From assembly GCA_029718625.1 (NCBI GenBank), contig CM056391.1, positions 6,827,978 through 6,891,977 of the forward strand: 64,000 bases of DNA, in the 5' to 3' direction. Of the stretch, positions 11,367 through 24,539 are shown in pieces. The notes under the pieces were generated by a model. It worked only from the letters and a program-made list of their open reading frames with translations, was not told the origin of the DNA and ran no database searches. The translations under genes and the position numbers were made by a program. The stretch comes from Synaphobranchus kaupii (taxonomy: Eukaryota; Chordata; Actinopteri; Anguilliformes; Synaphobranchidae). Within the stretch, counting starts at the first letter, position 1; each line of letters opens with the position of its first letter.

Positions 11367-13961
11367 TTATTTTCTTGACCGGTCCATAGCAGAATGATGA
11401 AGCACAGATAAAGAACGCAGAGAGGGTAGCTTTGCAAGTACGTTAACCCCTATGATTATTATCTGTGTTAACACAGAGGACGTAAACGTAAAAATAAACA
11501 ACCAAAAGACACCTGCCCTTTGAGACCTCATTAGGCACTTTGTCAAACTGCAACAGACAGAATAAGTCAAACAGAAAATGCAAAGTTTAGTGATTTTTAT
11601 TTATTCTGTCTCTGATATATTCTGATCCTAGTTCATTTTAAATGAAAGTTTACTTGATTGAAAAACGCAGTGCACAGCTTTGACATGGAACATTTTCCGT
11701 GAAGCAAACAGTAATCTGTGTCACTCAGTTTTGTACCATTTTGGCGCCAATAAATAACAAAAACTCCTCTTTCACAAATGAAATATGAATTGTTCATGCA
11801 GACTCATTCTATTCAATGGAAGAGAAAAAGTAAAATCACACAAAATTCAAGGGCATTCAGGGAACAAATGAATAAATCCTTTTTGTCATTTAATTACTGG
11901 ATCAAAATCCTTTAGAATGGATGGTTATTCCCATCAATCATTGATGAAAGTCATCAATTACGGTTACTTTTCATCTCTTGCCTGATTTAAAACTAAAAAA
12001 ACTTTGAAAGACTTACTTTGTGTCAGACTTCTAAGAAGTGTGACTGACAAGAAGCACCATCAAAGGAAGCGAGTGATTGAGCCGGTTAGCCAAAGCACCT
12101 GGAATCCTGTGGCTGTTTGTCTATGCGGAACCTATTGTGCCGCTCCCTGTTTTAGAAGGCTACTACAACATGAACACAGTTTGGTGGACAGGCCGTGACA
12201 CTGCCAGAGAATTGTGAAGAGGTGACCTTTGACCCCACTCATGTCGCTTACCAACTTTGCAGGCTACAGGCTCTATTATTATTATTAATAATAAAGTGTG
12301 CTCTGTTATTCTGCAATACCTTCCTTATACGTAACTCCTGGCTGGTACGCCAGAAAAAATCCTTCAACTTTGATCCCTGATTCTCTCTTCCCTTCTAGGT
12401 TCTTCCGTGGTTTCCCACAATGCATTGCAGATGCATGCACTCAGTTGCACTGAGATGAAGCACATCGGACACAGGCCTATCATCACCTGGGGGGGGTCAC
12501 CTGGGGGTCACTCAGATTTTACCCTCTGTCCTTCTGTCACATCTTCACTGGCTTTTGAAAAAGTAAGAATGAATAATTGTGCACGATAAAATTATTTTAA
12601 TCTAAAAGCCCTTTGACCAGGTGTCTTTGATAGGTGTCTATAAATGTCCACCTCCCTGCAAAGTAAGTTTTTTTAGGCCTGTGTAGTTCATATTGTTGAT
12701 TTAAATGAGATTATTTGACCACAGAATTATTAAATTTAGTCATAAAAAAAAAAAAAAACTTATGGTCTGCTGTGATTCAGTAGGCTGCCTCTACTCCTCG
12801 ATATGGGCTCTATACCATAATGCGCAACCCGTTGAGATAATGGCAGCCGTACGCTCACCTGTGGAGGGATTTCTCATTGGTTGTTCCGCTCCCTTATTTG
12901 ATCTCCCTCTTTTCCTGCTTTCTGCATCTACAGACCGGGCAGGAGACGCATAAATCATCACCCTCCCGCGTCGTCATGGCAGCCAAGATGAATGGGCGGA
13001 GCCTGGCATTAGTTCCGTAAAGCTGACCTTGGGCTGTAAACTCACCGCGAGACGTGAGAGGAGGCCGCCCCGAGGTGATTGCTAGTGATTTATTTTTCGG
13101 GGGGGAGTCTTCTCTCTTCCTAATACCCCCTTCCTGGGCGTCCATTCCTTCACATGGGACTGGGACACATGGATTGCAGGTTTGATTCCCAGTTGGGGCA
13201 CATTCTTCGGCAAAGGTTGTTGATCTGAATCATCCAATCTTCTGATTAACGAAATAAATAGAATTAATGTTTTCGATCTACATAATTTATTCCACAGAAT
13301 GATGTCATAAAAATAAGGAAAAACCAAGCAGGAGGCCCTGGATAAGACCTGGATAAAATCTAACCTATAATCTTTAAGAGGTTGCGATATTTCTCTAATA
13401 CTCGTTAGTCTCGTAGTGTAATAGTGGCATTTTGTAGAAGCTTGTTGATTTTCCTCCTTTTCAAAAAGGAAATTTCAGAAGATTTCCCTCTGTTTCAGAG
13501 AAATTAGTGTCGTTTTTAAAAATATTTAATATATTTTTTTAAATGTTTAATTAATCAAACTGCCGACTTAAAGCACTGACATTTTTTGCTGTAAAATGAA
13601 CAGTGCTTTATAAATTAAATGGATTTTTATTTTTATTACTATTAAGAACAGAACTGCACCCCCAACACACACGCACACAGAAACCGAGACAAACATGAAA
13701 TTGCACTTGCACGTCGATCAGCCTCTGAACCCTGGTATTTGCTCTGTATGTGCTCTGAGAGTGCAGTTCCTCACCTTCTCCGGCCCGTTCACTGGCAGTT
13801 AGCTCCGCCGCGGCTGTCAGAGTGACGCTGTCAGCTGTTCTTTATCTCGGAGAGACATCTGGAAGATTTACAAACGACAACAGCATCCTTATACGGCAGT
13901 TTGCAAAAAAAGTGAGGCTGTGTAGGCCTTTCTAACACTGCTTTGATGTATTCTGCTATCT
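11367..13961. other. Unique sequence with a possible SINE fragment
   Basis: GCAGGTTTGATTCCCAG at about 13176-13192 is B-box-like and may mark a decayed SINE. AAT/ATT repeats occur near 12273-12295. No supportable exon. Confidence 0.45.
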
Positions 13962-14178
<217 letters not shown>

Positions 14179-14291
14179 TTTAAAACCCCACCAATGAACA
14201 CAATCCTGGGAACTAACTTTTCAATTTTATTTTTATGATTTGTTTTACACTTTGGCATTACAGCATTCACCATTTCAGCTTGAGACCAGTT

Positions 14292-14294
14292 TAA

Positions 14295-14337
<43 letters not shown>

Positions 14338-14361
14338 ATAATAATAATAATAATAATAATA
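14292..14361. repeat. ATT repeat switching to AAT repeat (perfect inverted repeat)
   Basis: TTA units run to about 14335 and then reverse to ATA/TAA units, so the two halves can pair as a hairpin. Confidence 0.95.
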
Positions 14362-14800
14362 TGGTGAATGATGTAATGATCATTTTGCATTCTACTGACT
14401 GTAGCCACTTTAAATTTGGAGATAGTTTTTTTTCCTATGATGTGTTTTTTTTTTACCTCTGAGAGTGACAGGAGGCCGTGTGGTTTGCATTAGCTAAGCA
14501 CAAGGCCGAAGCCTTGAAGCATTGTTAGCCTATCCATACTTGTCAAACCATAAGAGATTTGTCTGTAAAAAGAAAGGCTGCGCTCCCTCGCTTTGATTGT
14601 GACAGGAAGAGAAACAGCTCCTCGCCACGGAGCGGCTTCGCCACAGCTAATGCATCATCGTACGGCAGCCACACGCAGGCACCAGCAGGAGAGAAAACAT
14701 AAAAATAAAATAAATTAATAATAATATAATACTGCAAGCATTTCTTTAATGACGTCTGCCTTGCTGTTTCTCCCCTTAATATCTTTTATGGGATCACAGA

Positions 14801-14906
14801 CCGCCGTTGTCCCTGTGAGAGAGAGAGCGTGAATGTGGGGGTTATTTATCTAACCGCCGTTGTCCCTGTGAGAGAGAGAGCGTGAATGTGGGGGTTATTT
14901 ATCTAA
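14801..14906. repeat. 53-bp direct duplication
   Basis: CCGCCGTTGTCCCTGTGAGA through GGGGTTATTTATCTAA occurs twice in tandem (14801-14853 and 14854-14906) with no visible difference, implying a recent duplication. Confidence 0.95.
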
Positions 14907-14989
14907 CAGTGGCATTGTATTTACACAAAAAAAGTTTTATTAAGCATGACTGGTCCCATTTTATCTCACACTTTGTAATATATAATATA

Positions 14990-15066
14990 ATAATAATGAA
15001 AATAATAATAATAATAATAATAATAATAAAGCCCTCATATAGATAGATAGATAGATAGATAGATAA
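14990..15066. repeat. AAT and GATA microsatellites
   Basis: AAT repeat at about 14992-15030, then GATA units at 15041-15065. Confidence 0.95.
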
Positions 15067-15259
15067 AAGAAACAAAAGGAGGATAAATTTAACCGATGAA
15101 CATTAATGATGAACATTAAAAAGGATAATTATTAAAAGCAGCTGATTATTGCTAGGGAGTGCATTCCAGAGTACAGAAAAAGATCACCTTTGGTTTTTAA
15201 TGTATATTACATGTATATGTTAAAGAGCAATCTTCATAACTCAGGATTAAAAACAGTAT

Positions 15260-15263
<4 letters not shown>

Positions 15264-15338
<75 letters not shown>

Positions 15339-15354
15339 TGCGTGCCTGCATATA

Positions 15355-15391
<37 letters not shown>

Positions 15392-15407
15392 ATGCGTGCG
15401 TGGATGC

Positions 15408-15449
<42 letters not shown>

Positions 15450-15457
15450 ATATATGC

Positions 15458-15488
<31 letters not shown>

Positions 15489-15494
15489 CATATA

Positions 15495-15530
<36 letters not shown>

Positions 15531-15690
15531 CATATATGTGCGTGTGTGTATGTGTGCGTGCGTGCGTGCGTGCATATATGCGTGTGTGTGCGTGCATATG
15601 TGTGTGTGTGTGTGTGTGTGTGCGTGCATATATGTGTGTGTGTGTGCATATGTGTGTGTGTGCGTGCATATATGTGTGTGTGTGTGTGGG
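15264..15690. repeat. TG microsatellite with GCATATATG spacers
   Basis: About 430 bp of TG repeat broken at intervals by GTGCATATATG segments, a higher-order unit of roughly 30-60 bp. Confidence 0.97.
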
Positions 15691-16270
15691 TGGTACAATA
15701 CAGAATTCAGTTCACCATGCAGCAGGGATCAGTGTGCTGTTCATGTTTTAAAAGGCTTGAGGCCCGTCACACAAACAGAAAGATATACGATTACTTTAGA
15801 GGGAACTAATAACAAGATCATTCCGGCAAAGTCTCGCAGGAATTAGGAACATTATTTCCAAAAGAGAATCTGGGTGGTCGTACTTCAGTGACACATTCTG
15901 AAGCCACACATACTGTTTTTAATCCCGAGTTATGAAGATTGCTCTTTAACTGTGAAGAAATGCCAGATAAGCCCAGAGAAAACATGTTTTCATACTTTTC
16001 AGCTCACAGTCAGGACGTTCATCTGATTTCCCCTGATTATCATCTGAAATGAAACCCAAACACACCCTAATTTCCAACTTTTATTTTTATTTTTTTATTT
16101 TCTTATTTTTAAGGCAGCACACGTTCTCCACTCCATTCCAGAACTTTCCTAGTGGGGATGTTCCTTCCCTGTTCTGGAGGTGAAGCCCATGAACTCGTTT
16201 TAAGGGGGAAAAATAAACCTGAGAAAAAACTCCATATTTAATGTTGAGTCTCAGTCCCAGCAGACCAGAC

Positions 16271-16534
16271 CAGGGGTGCACAACTCCGGTCCTGGAGGGC
16301 TAGTCTGCGTTCTGGTTTTTGTTCCAACCAATTACCTTAGTTTTAGTGTTCTGACAGCTCTATAAACTACACTGGTTCACTCCTGTACTTGAGCACAGTA
16401 AAATCTTTAGGATACACTTGCAGTATTCGGCTGTAGCTGGTGCTTGTACAAATGTCAGATCAAGATATGCTTGAGCTAATTAAATAATTGGCACAAAATC
16501 CTGAAACGGATCGCCCCTTGTTGAGCACCCCTTG
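16271..16534. mobile_element. Degenerate hAT-like MITE
   Basis: The left end is CAGGGGTGCACAACTCC; the inverted right end is CAAGGGGTGCTCAACAAGG. These are Charlie-like tips. The 8-bp flanks (GACCAGAC and CCATAGAC) agree only in part, suggesting an old insertion. No coding capacity. The next element starts about 50 bp downstream. Confidence 0.6.
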
Positions 16535-16583
16535 CCATAGACCTTAGTTACCTGCCTGTACCTCCCTCTACTTTGCTTTAGAA

Positions 16584-16787
16584 CGGGGGTGTCAAATTCT
16601 GGTCCGGGGGGGGCAACAGTTTCTGCAGGTTTTGTGGTTTCCTTTACATCAGTAGCCAATTAAAGCCTTGTGAACACTGTGTGTGGATGCCTTAGCCAAT
16701 CAATGACTTAAATGAATCACTGGTGCTGAAACACACTGAAAACCAGCAGGCACTGCTGCCCCTCAGGGCTGGATTCTGACGCCCGTG
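16584..16787. mobile_element. Non-autonomous hAT MITE (204 bp)
   Basis: Ends are CGGGGGTGTCAAATTCTGG and, inverted, CACGGGCGTCAGAATCC, close to the hAT terminus CAGGGGTGTCAAA. It is flanked by a perfect 8-bp duplication, CTTTAGAA, at 16576-16583 and 16788-16795. A relative in the opposite orientation lies at 27810-28014, sharing the CTGGTTTTCAG and GTTTCAGCACCAGTGATT blocks. Confidence 0.82.
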
Positions 16788-16904
16788 CTTTAGAATAATG
16801 AAACAAGTGTTGTTCTGTTTTTAAATATTACTCAGCAAGTTGTGGGGCTAGCCAGGTCAGGCACTATAGCTCATATTAATCAGGCAAATGCACCTGTGTT
16901 TCTC

Positions 16905-16965
16905 CTATAAATAAGTTGCTCTGGATAAGGGCATCTGCTAAAGGCATGTATTGTGATATAATATA
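16905..16965 (+). mobile_element. L2-type SINE/LINE 3' tail
   Basis: TTGCTCTGGATAAGGGCATC followed by TGCTAAAGGCATGTA is the conserved 3' tail shared by teleost L2 LINEs and their SINEs. Only the tail is recognisable. Confidence 0.6.
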
Positions 16966-17099
16966 ATGGCCACCAAAAAAATGTAAAAGGAAGCATGGGA
17001 GATCTATATTTTAAAAGAACAGCACAAAATATGAAACTATCAACTAAAAGCAGGTGTGGTATTATGGAGCTATTGGGAGGGGGGGGGGGGGGGCATTCC

Positions 17100-18460
17100 A
17101 CTTCAGAAACCAGAGAAATGTCCAATTCTGCACCTGTCCTGTTGCCTTTGGAGGGCTGTTAAAGGGTCCTGATTCAGCCCGTTTACAAATCAGATACCGC
17201 CTGGTCATATCTGGGGACGGTAAACATGCAAAAACAGTCTCCTTTGTGTGATAAATCAGCTGGTGTGCCTATGCCATCCACCATGTGGTCTCAACACAAA
17301 AGCAACACTGTTTACGTCCATAAACATGTAGGCCGGGCAGTTTCAGCAAATACAGTTTCCTCTTACGTACACATTACGTTAAAAAAAAGCACAAAGAAGG
17401 GCAACTAAAGGTGTTCCTGGTATGAAATGAGAAAGGTATGACGTAAGACTTATCCATCTCATTGGATAAGTCTCTAGGTTTAGCAAAAGGGAAAGCTAAG
17501 GGAAGATTTGATTTTAAATGCATTAAAGGGATTAACGAAGTTAACTACACAACTCTTTTCACGTTCATATCTGCCAGTAAAACAAGGGAGAAATAGCTAA
17601 AAGTAAATTCCACACAGATATGAAGATATGAAGTATTCATTTACAGACAGAAATGTGTGCAATGGCTTGCCGGGCCTTGTTGAGACAGAGACCCTCATGT
17701 CAAGGCAGTGCTGGATGCTTCCTAGTTTGTACAAGTAAATAGTGGCCATAGACAGACTAAATGGGCTGTTCTTGTGATTGTGTATTTTTGTATTTTTACA
17801 TTCATAGAATGTGTCTTCTGTGACTAATTTTTAAGGGTGTGCTATTCTTGTAGCCCTTGCAATTACCTTTTCTGCTAAAAATTTAAATTATATATCACCT
17901 CAGCAACCCTATCACAAGTAGTGAAATAAACCACATTAATATGGAATTGGTTTCTAAAAAGAGGAATTCAGTTTGACTTCAAATGTTTTTTTGTAACATT
18001 TGTAACCTCAGATCTTTCTCTTTTTTGGAGTGGCACATGAAAAAAAAAAACACTTTCTTAGGAGATGAGCTCTGTTTAAATTATTAGTAGAACATGTACA
18101 GCACCCAAGGACAATACTTTATGAAGCAATTACATTTTGCTTTATTATGAAGAGCAAAGAGGATTTCTTAGTGTCAGTGTTATCACGTAAGTGGATATGC
18201 CATATAAACGCACTCTACAAGGATATTAGAATAGAATAGAATAACTTCATTTCTCAGGGGGAACTTCAGACTAATATATTAGGATGAAATATTAGTATTT
18301 TACAGTCCTGTGCAATCCATTATATAACCTTAATGGTCAATATGTGCCAAGGATAACAGCACATTCTGGCTGTAGCCAATAAACTCAAAGCCACCAGGCA
18401 AAAGAAAGAGGCAGATGTATTTTTGTGCATCATTTAAACATCACTGCACCAGATAACAAA
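17100..18460. other. Unique AT-rich sequence, nothing recognisable
   Basis: Apart from a short ATAGA repeat near 18228-18242, no repeat, exon or RNA gene was seen. Confidence 0.5.
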
Positions 18461-18465
18461 AGAGT

Positions 18466-18662
18466 TATAATAATAATAATAATAATAATGCCTGGCATTT
18501 ATATAGAGCCTTTCTCGATACTCAAAGCGCTTTACAATGATGAGGGGGAAACTCGCCTCAACCACCACCAATGTGTAGCACCCACCTGGGTGATGTAACG
18601 GCAGCCATTTTGCGCCAGAATGCTCACCACACATCAGCTGAGGTGGAGAGGGAGAGAACATT
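18466..18662. repeat. Fish interspersed repeat (TTTATATAGAGCC type)
   Basis: After an AAT tract (18468-18490), the segment with TTTATATAGAGCCTTTCTCG, CAAAGCGCTTTACAATGA, CACCACCAATGTGTAGCACC, GGCAGCCATTTTGCGCC and CTCACCACACATCAGC is a repeat I recognise as common in ray-finned fish genomes. Its class is not known to me. Confidence 0.6.
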
Positions 18663-18861
18663 TTTAGCCAATTAAATCAGATACATTTTTTTAATCAATT
18701 AAACAGTCAATCTCCACTAGGATGATTATCCATGCTATTTTAATAAAGTTTAAAAGAATGATGGCAATTACTCCTAAAGTCAGTAACGGTTAAACAAATT
18801 GTAAAACACCTCAGGAGTTAGCCATTTCCTGACTTAAACACAGGGGTTAAAACTTTCTTTT

Positions 18862-19200
18862 AACAGTGATAGTTTCAATAGTTCTCAAACGTATAACAGT
18901 GATAGTTTAAATAGTTCTCAAACTTATAACAGTGATAGTTTCAATAGTTCTCAAACTTATAACAGTGATAGTTTCAATAGTTCTCAAACTTATAACAGTG
19001 ATAGTTTCAATAGTTCTCAAACGTATAACAGTGATAGTTTCAATAGTTCTCAAACGTATAACAGTGATAGTTTCAATAGTTCTCAAACTTATAACAGTGA
19101 TAGTTTCAATAGTTCTCAAACTTATAACAGTGATAGTTTCAATAGTTCTCAAACTTATAACAGTAATAGTTTCAACAAACTTACAACAGTGATCGTTTCA
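18862..19200. repeat. 33-bp minisatellite, about 10 units
   Basis: Units of ATAACAGTGATAGTTTCAAT plus AGTTCTCAAACTT. Variants alternate ACTTAT and ACGTAT. The last units are shortened. The period of 33 gives an open but meaningless 11-residue periodic frame on both strands. Confidence 0.95.
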
Positions 19201-19544
19201 ATAGCATTTCTGCCCTTAGGGCATGTTTGGGGACCGTGATAGTGGGGGGCCTTTTTACCGCTCGTCGTCTCACAAGATGCCTGTTGTAAAAAGGATCGTT
19301 CTGCTGCTCAGGAACCATTTAGAAATCAATGCTCGCATTAATTCCAGAATTTCTCCATAACTAGCCGTCTGAGCACAGCGTGGTGGTTAAGCTTTTCATG
19401 GCCAACACTGACTTTCAAATCAAAAAAAGGTCAACATTTGGAAATCATCTTACTGGATATCTGCTCATAACCCAGCCTTGGAGAAGACTAGACCAAGACA
19501 CATACGCACACAATGCACCAAGCATTGGTTGTGTTATTAGTTTT

Positions 19545-19606
19545 GCGTCTGCTAAAGGTGTTTTGCACCGGCTAAAGGTCTTAGTAAATCAGACCCACAG
19601 TGTGTT
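19545..19606 (-). mobile_element. End fragment of a Harbinger-like MITE
   Basis: On the minus strand, GGTCTGATTTACTAAGACC is followed by TTTAGCCGGTGCAAAACACC, a motif I associate with fish PIF/Harbinger MITE ends. The opposite end was not found. Confidence 0.35.
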
Positions 19607-22159
19607 TAAACTGCGTGGCTACCTACACATTCCTCCCATAAACAAAGTGTAGAAAAGTACATGTTATTATTTTTTAGGTCATTATTTTGTCATCTGGTGG
19701 GATTAAATATGCCTGCATGTTTTAGCGAGCTACATGAGTGTCTGTGTTTGTTCTTTTTTTAGTCTCCCTTAACGGCTTAACTTCTGTTTCATTAGGTTAT
19801 GATTACAATTAGATTAGAAACTGTGCACGGGAAACTTTTTAAAAAGCTGTCAAGTACACTTTTCACAAGTCTAGAGTACAAAGAGAGTACATTCTATAAA
19901 TTATTAAGTGGAAAATACAGAATCAGAAATACCTGAATGTTTGATCTGAGAATGTAACAGGTGAATTAAATGATTTGAAAGGAAATATGCAAAGCATATC
20001 TGGCATATTGGCATCTGCATCCAGTGATGACTCATTTATGAAAAAATATTTTTTTAAATGCTGTATTTTCTACATTTCATTTTAGGCCTCTGCCTTATGC
20101 CGTATGTATATAATTATATAACTTATGTACTGCATTTATATAAGACTTTTCACAATCACAAAGTGTTAAAAAGCAGCGCCCCCACCACCAAGATCGCCAA
20201 TATGATGTTTATGATTATTTTCTCATCAAAACCCCCAGGTGTTCCAGCCAAATAATGGCGATGTCGATAACCTCAGTCTCAAGATTTGCAACCGACTTCC
20301 TCCCGCCCTTGGCCGCTCGCCAGTCTCGCAGAACAGTTAAGAGTTAAGACTGCCCAGAGCTGAAAGACCTCCCTCTTCTGAGAACGGCCGGCTGTCTCCA
20401 TTGATTCAAACTTTGATTTAATGCCGGGCTAGGAACTGCTTTTCAAATCATGTTACTGAACTGTTTGTTGCCATTCCAATGAACAATGTACTGTACAGTC
20501 CTCTTTGTCTGCTGTAACACTGCAGGTCATACTGCATGCCTGGTACATCCTGTTAGTTAAAGAATGGACTTATTATTATTATTATTATTATTAAGTGAAA
20601 TGTTCAATTCTGATTTTGGAGTTCAGTAGTTATGTGGAGGCCTTCATTAACATTTACACAGATATAGCTTACATTTGACATCTTATCCAATCAGACGGCA
20701 TGATATTTGCATAAATGTGTGCGGTTCTTCCCTGTGTTTAGAATAGCGTGAGGACTTCATAAAGCATATGTAATAACCCATTTATGACTGTGGAATTACT
20801 ACTTTATTAAGAAGTTGTATGGAAATGTATAAATGTAATTTTCATTGCTCAACTTTGATCCAGCTTGACTATTCATTATTGTTCACAGTAACAATCCCTT
20901 TCCAACCCAAAAATGTATCCCTTTTTTAGAGTTGGAGCAAAAACCTATTTGTTGCTATTTGGTGCCTTTCCCATCTTGAGCTCATGCAGTATTTCCATCT
21001 GACCCTGAGAATTATGGATCTGATAATGCAGGGCATTATCCTCATCCTTGACCTCGATTTGACATATGAAATATGAAAACTAAGCTCTGTTGAGTTACTC
21101 CCTGCTCAACTGAAATTGTACCTTGCGCTTTGGAACTGCCACACCTCCCGGTGTCATGGAAGTTATGAATTTTGAACTCAGCATATGACGGGAAAAGGAA
21201 CCAAATTCTAACACTAGTAATACATGCAGTGGATAGTAGGACTTTGTACCGTAAAACCAAAAAATAAAATGAAGTAAATAATTTAACATTTCTCCTTTCT
21301 CTCATATCTCCATACACAATAATCTGTCTTGACAGAGTGCATATGGACCCTATTGGACTCATATGTGCTCTGTTAGAGTTGAATTAACACTGGACATTTT
21401 ACTGTGCATGAACCATTTCGGAAGAACCGCATACTGTTCAAACGGTCAGCAGATGGTCACCTTTTTCCAAGGAGTCCACACTAACATTGTTGAGAACATA
21501 TAATGCATAAGCATCTATGCATGCATTCAAACAAGTACAAATGTTGCATGGTTGATTGTGTTAGATCAGGGGAAACAGTAGTTAGTGTCTCTACTCAATA
21601 CCCAGTATCTCACACACACACACTACACACACTATATCTAAATATGATGCGTATGTTCAGATGGCAGACTTTGAATGGATGGTGTCAGTACTGGACTGGT
21701 CCTGGATACCAGACCAGCCATCCCCTCTGTTTTATGACGCTCTTGGTCGCGCTGGCCGCCTCAGTCCTGCTCAGTGACCTTTTCCTCCATCCCCGAAGGC
21801 TCGGGACACATGCGCGAAATAACGACATTTAGAATTTTCATATCACTGTCAATAACTGAATTTCCCACGAGTAACGGCAAGGGAGCCGGGGACGGTGACT
21901 TAACCTGCGCTGGAGAGCCTTAGTCTGTGGAACATCATTAATATCACGGACGCTGCACATTGATTTTGGACAAGGGTCAGCAGAAAAAAAAATCTAACGG
22001 GTCAGTACGACCTTTCCAGTTTCAGCTTACATAATGAAGATCTGCACTTCCTTCACCCCGCCCCTCCCAACTGTCAGGAAGAAAGACTGCAGGAGACTGA
22101 GGCCACCTAACTAACGTGGTTTAGTAAATTATAATTATCTATAATTATATCACACTTAT
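19607..22159. other. Unique sequence with possible regulatory stretches
   Basis: Segments at about 20260-20470 and 21830-21970 are unique, moderately CpG-containing and carry ATTGATT and ATTAATATC motifs. They are candidate non-coding elements only. ATT repeat at 20572-20594. Confidence 0.4.
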
Positions 22160-22275
22160 TTGTAAGTGATAGTGCCATAATGTTTGGGACAATTTTTTTT
22201 TTTTGGCTCTGTAATTGGAAGCAATTAATGAAAACACCTGACTAATCAGAAAATTTGTCCCAAACATTATGTTGC
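22160..22275. mobile_element. Short MITE with CATAATGTTTGGGACA inverted ends
   Basis: GCCATAATGTTTGGGACA near the left is matched inverted by TGTCCCAAACATTATG near the right, around about 75 bp of AT-rich interior. The tips resemble Tc1/mariner-type fish MITEs; the TA target was not resolved. Confidence 0.6.
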
Positions 22276-22279
22276 CCTG

Positions 22280-22357
22280 AAAAATGCACTTATTGTATGT
22301 TGTTTTGGATAAAAGCGCATCTGCTAAATGACTAATGTAAATGTAAAAAAAAAAGCT
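22280..22357 (+). mobile_element. L2-type SINE/LINE 3' tail with A-run
   Basis: TTTTGGATAAAAGCGCATCT followed by GCTAAATGACTAATGTAAATG and an A-run matches the L2-type tail. The body upstream is not recognisable. Confidence 0.6.
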
Positions 22358-24530
22358 ATGTATAAAAAGTGCTGTAATTTCTACATATAAAATACCTTTT
22401 AATAAAAGCAGCTGTTTGATTACAAATCTAAAATTGTAGAGTACAGAGCAAAATCAAGAAAAAATTTGTTTAAAAATCTCAGGTCACCTGTGGAATTGCA
22501 TTTTATGTAGGCCCACACTGTGTATGCATTTCCTGTTCTAACCAGTAAACATTTTGGGGTAACACCATCTTTCCTGTAGTTCCTAACGTGCGTGTATACA
22601 GTCCATGTACAAAGTAATGGCTCTTGACCCTGTCAACCTGACCGTTGAGTACAAACTTGAAATGTCCATGCAGCTCCAAGCTTCTCACATTATGTGATTT
22701 CCCATTTCAATAACCCGTATTTCATGGGAAAGAAATATGAAAGGAGCACACATAAATGATTAATACTGTCAAGCAAGCGGAAAAAAAAAGAAAGAAATCT
22801 CAGGAAAAAAGATTAAATTGTTTTGTGTGACATTTTCAAATGGCATGTGATGCATTCCCTCATTGAACACCTTTTATTTATCATTTCATACCTAACTGGC
22901 AGTTTTATCCTTCACATTGCTTCCCGTCTTCTGAGAGAGACAGTGCATATTTCATGTCTTCTTTTATTTTTTTTAAAAATCAAAGAACCACTAGACAGAG
23001 ACCGACTAGACAAGACTGTCAATACAAACCAATTTAGCATTTAGCTTGATGAGAAGGAACCATATTAAAACAGACTGACAGCTGTAAGGCTTGCCAGCTA
23101 TCAGATACAGCCATCATAAGCAGTCAGCCAAAACCATGCTTCTGTTATGTGCAAGATAGCACAGTTGAAGGGCTGAGAAACATTACTAAACATGTACATT
23201 TTACCCAGTGGTCATTCCCAGTAATATGCTCTGTATTGATCTGTGATCCTTCTCGTTGAAGGAATGTTTTTAGGTAATCAAATTCTTTGTTGATTTTGTA
23301 AAACACAAAGGGTTATGGTTAGGGTTAGGGTTACAGGTTAGGATAAGAAAAATGGTACCTGTTAGGTTTGAGGAGAGATTAGGTTCAGGGTTAGGGTTAA
23401 GTTTTTGTTTTTTTTCATTTTCAATTGTTATTATTTTTTATTAATTTAATTATTATCAGAGATTTTACAAAAAAAAATTTGTTTATAATTTTTTAAACTT
23501 TTTTGTATTTTATAGGGGTTTTGGGGGGTTAAAATCTTGTAATCTTTAAAATGTTTTACTTGTTTCTTTAATCAGTTGTAAATCAGTCCCATTGCTATAA
23601 CACGCTCAGCCCAATTTAGGAGAGTACAGACTGGCGCACATATACTCCTAAGTGAATGCAGTCAACCAGTGCTACCTATAAATCCTGCAGTCCATGCAAT
23701 GGGCTGTAGGGGTTAGCGTAGCATTGGCTGACTGGATTAACTTTGGAGTATATGCTCCCACAGGTCAACTGTAGCCACCCAGTCAACCTGATTCACTCCT
23801 GTTCACAATGGGGCAGGTAATAACCCTGTCTGTCCGGGGCAAATGAAAACCCAACATCGCGCCGCCCACGGGATTCCCAACCAGTCAACACACAGCAGAA
23901 TTTGATTCTGAACCCTGAGCAAAATAGCTGCTCAAGAGTCAGTGCTTTAAGCTGGATACACCACCCCATGAGCACCAGATGATATCGTTCTTGCTCTTCA
24001 TTCAAAAAATGCAGCATACATTAAGACATGGCACATGAAATGAGACGGCATTGTATTGTAATGGCCAGATTTGTAGTTGCAGAGGCAGGTGCGAGTTTGA
24101 ATCTCACAAGGGCGCAAGGCAGCTGAAATTAGTCTGGGAATATAACAAACTGCCATATCGGATATGAAGCGAAAATGGAAATCAAGTGGGCCCCATAAGA
24201 ATAAGAGAAAACTGTGGGCTTGTTAGTTATTCAGTCACTTTGAGAGTTGAAAACTGGACTTCACTTGCATTGAGTGCAATTGAAAGAACTGCAATTGAAA
24301 GAACAATTTGATTGTATCTCCAGTTCCTTTCTCTTCAGATAGATTTCCTAAGTATTGCTTTAGTTTGAAGTAAAGCAGGAATACAATCCCAACGCCAGGC
24401 ACGGGAAACTCATCATTAATGTAACTGCATATATAATTCTGTTCAATAACATTATTAAAATGACTACATCCATCAAAACCATTGACAACTGGAATATTTC
24501 TTTTCAAATTCATGAGAAGGATGGCTTACA
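22358..24530. other. Unique sequence with telomere-like and SINE-like bits
   Basis: GGTTAGGGTTAGGGTTA at about 23317-23333 and GGGTTAGGGTTA near 23388 are short telomere-like runs. GCGAGTTTGAATCTC near 24091 is B-box-like. No exon. Confidence 0.45.
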
Positions 24531-24539
24531 CAGATACCT

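Noticed and set aside
10545..11437. Long frames rich in Cys/Val or Thr/His in CA/TG arrays (also at 1.9, 4.6, 14.0, 15.3, 36.6 and 47.6 kb)
   Set aside because: These are translations of dinucleotide repeats, open in many frames on both strands.
24080..24110. tRNA gene (B-box-like GCGAGTTTGAATCTC)
   Set aside because: No cloverleaf can be drawn around it. At most it is a decayed SINE, as at 13176.
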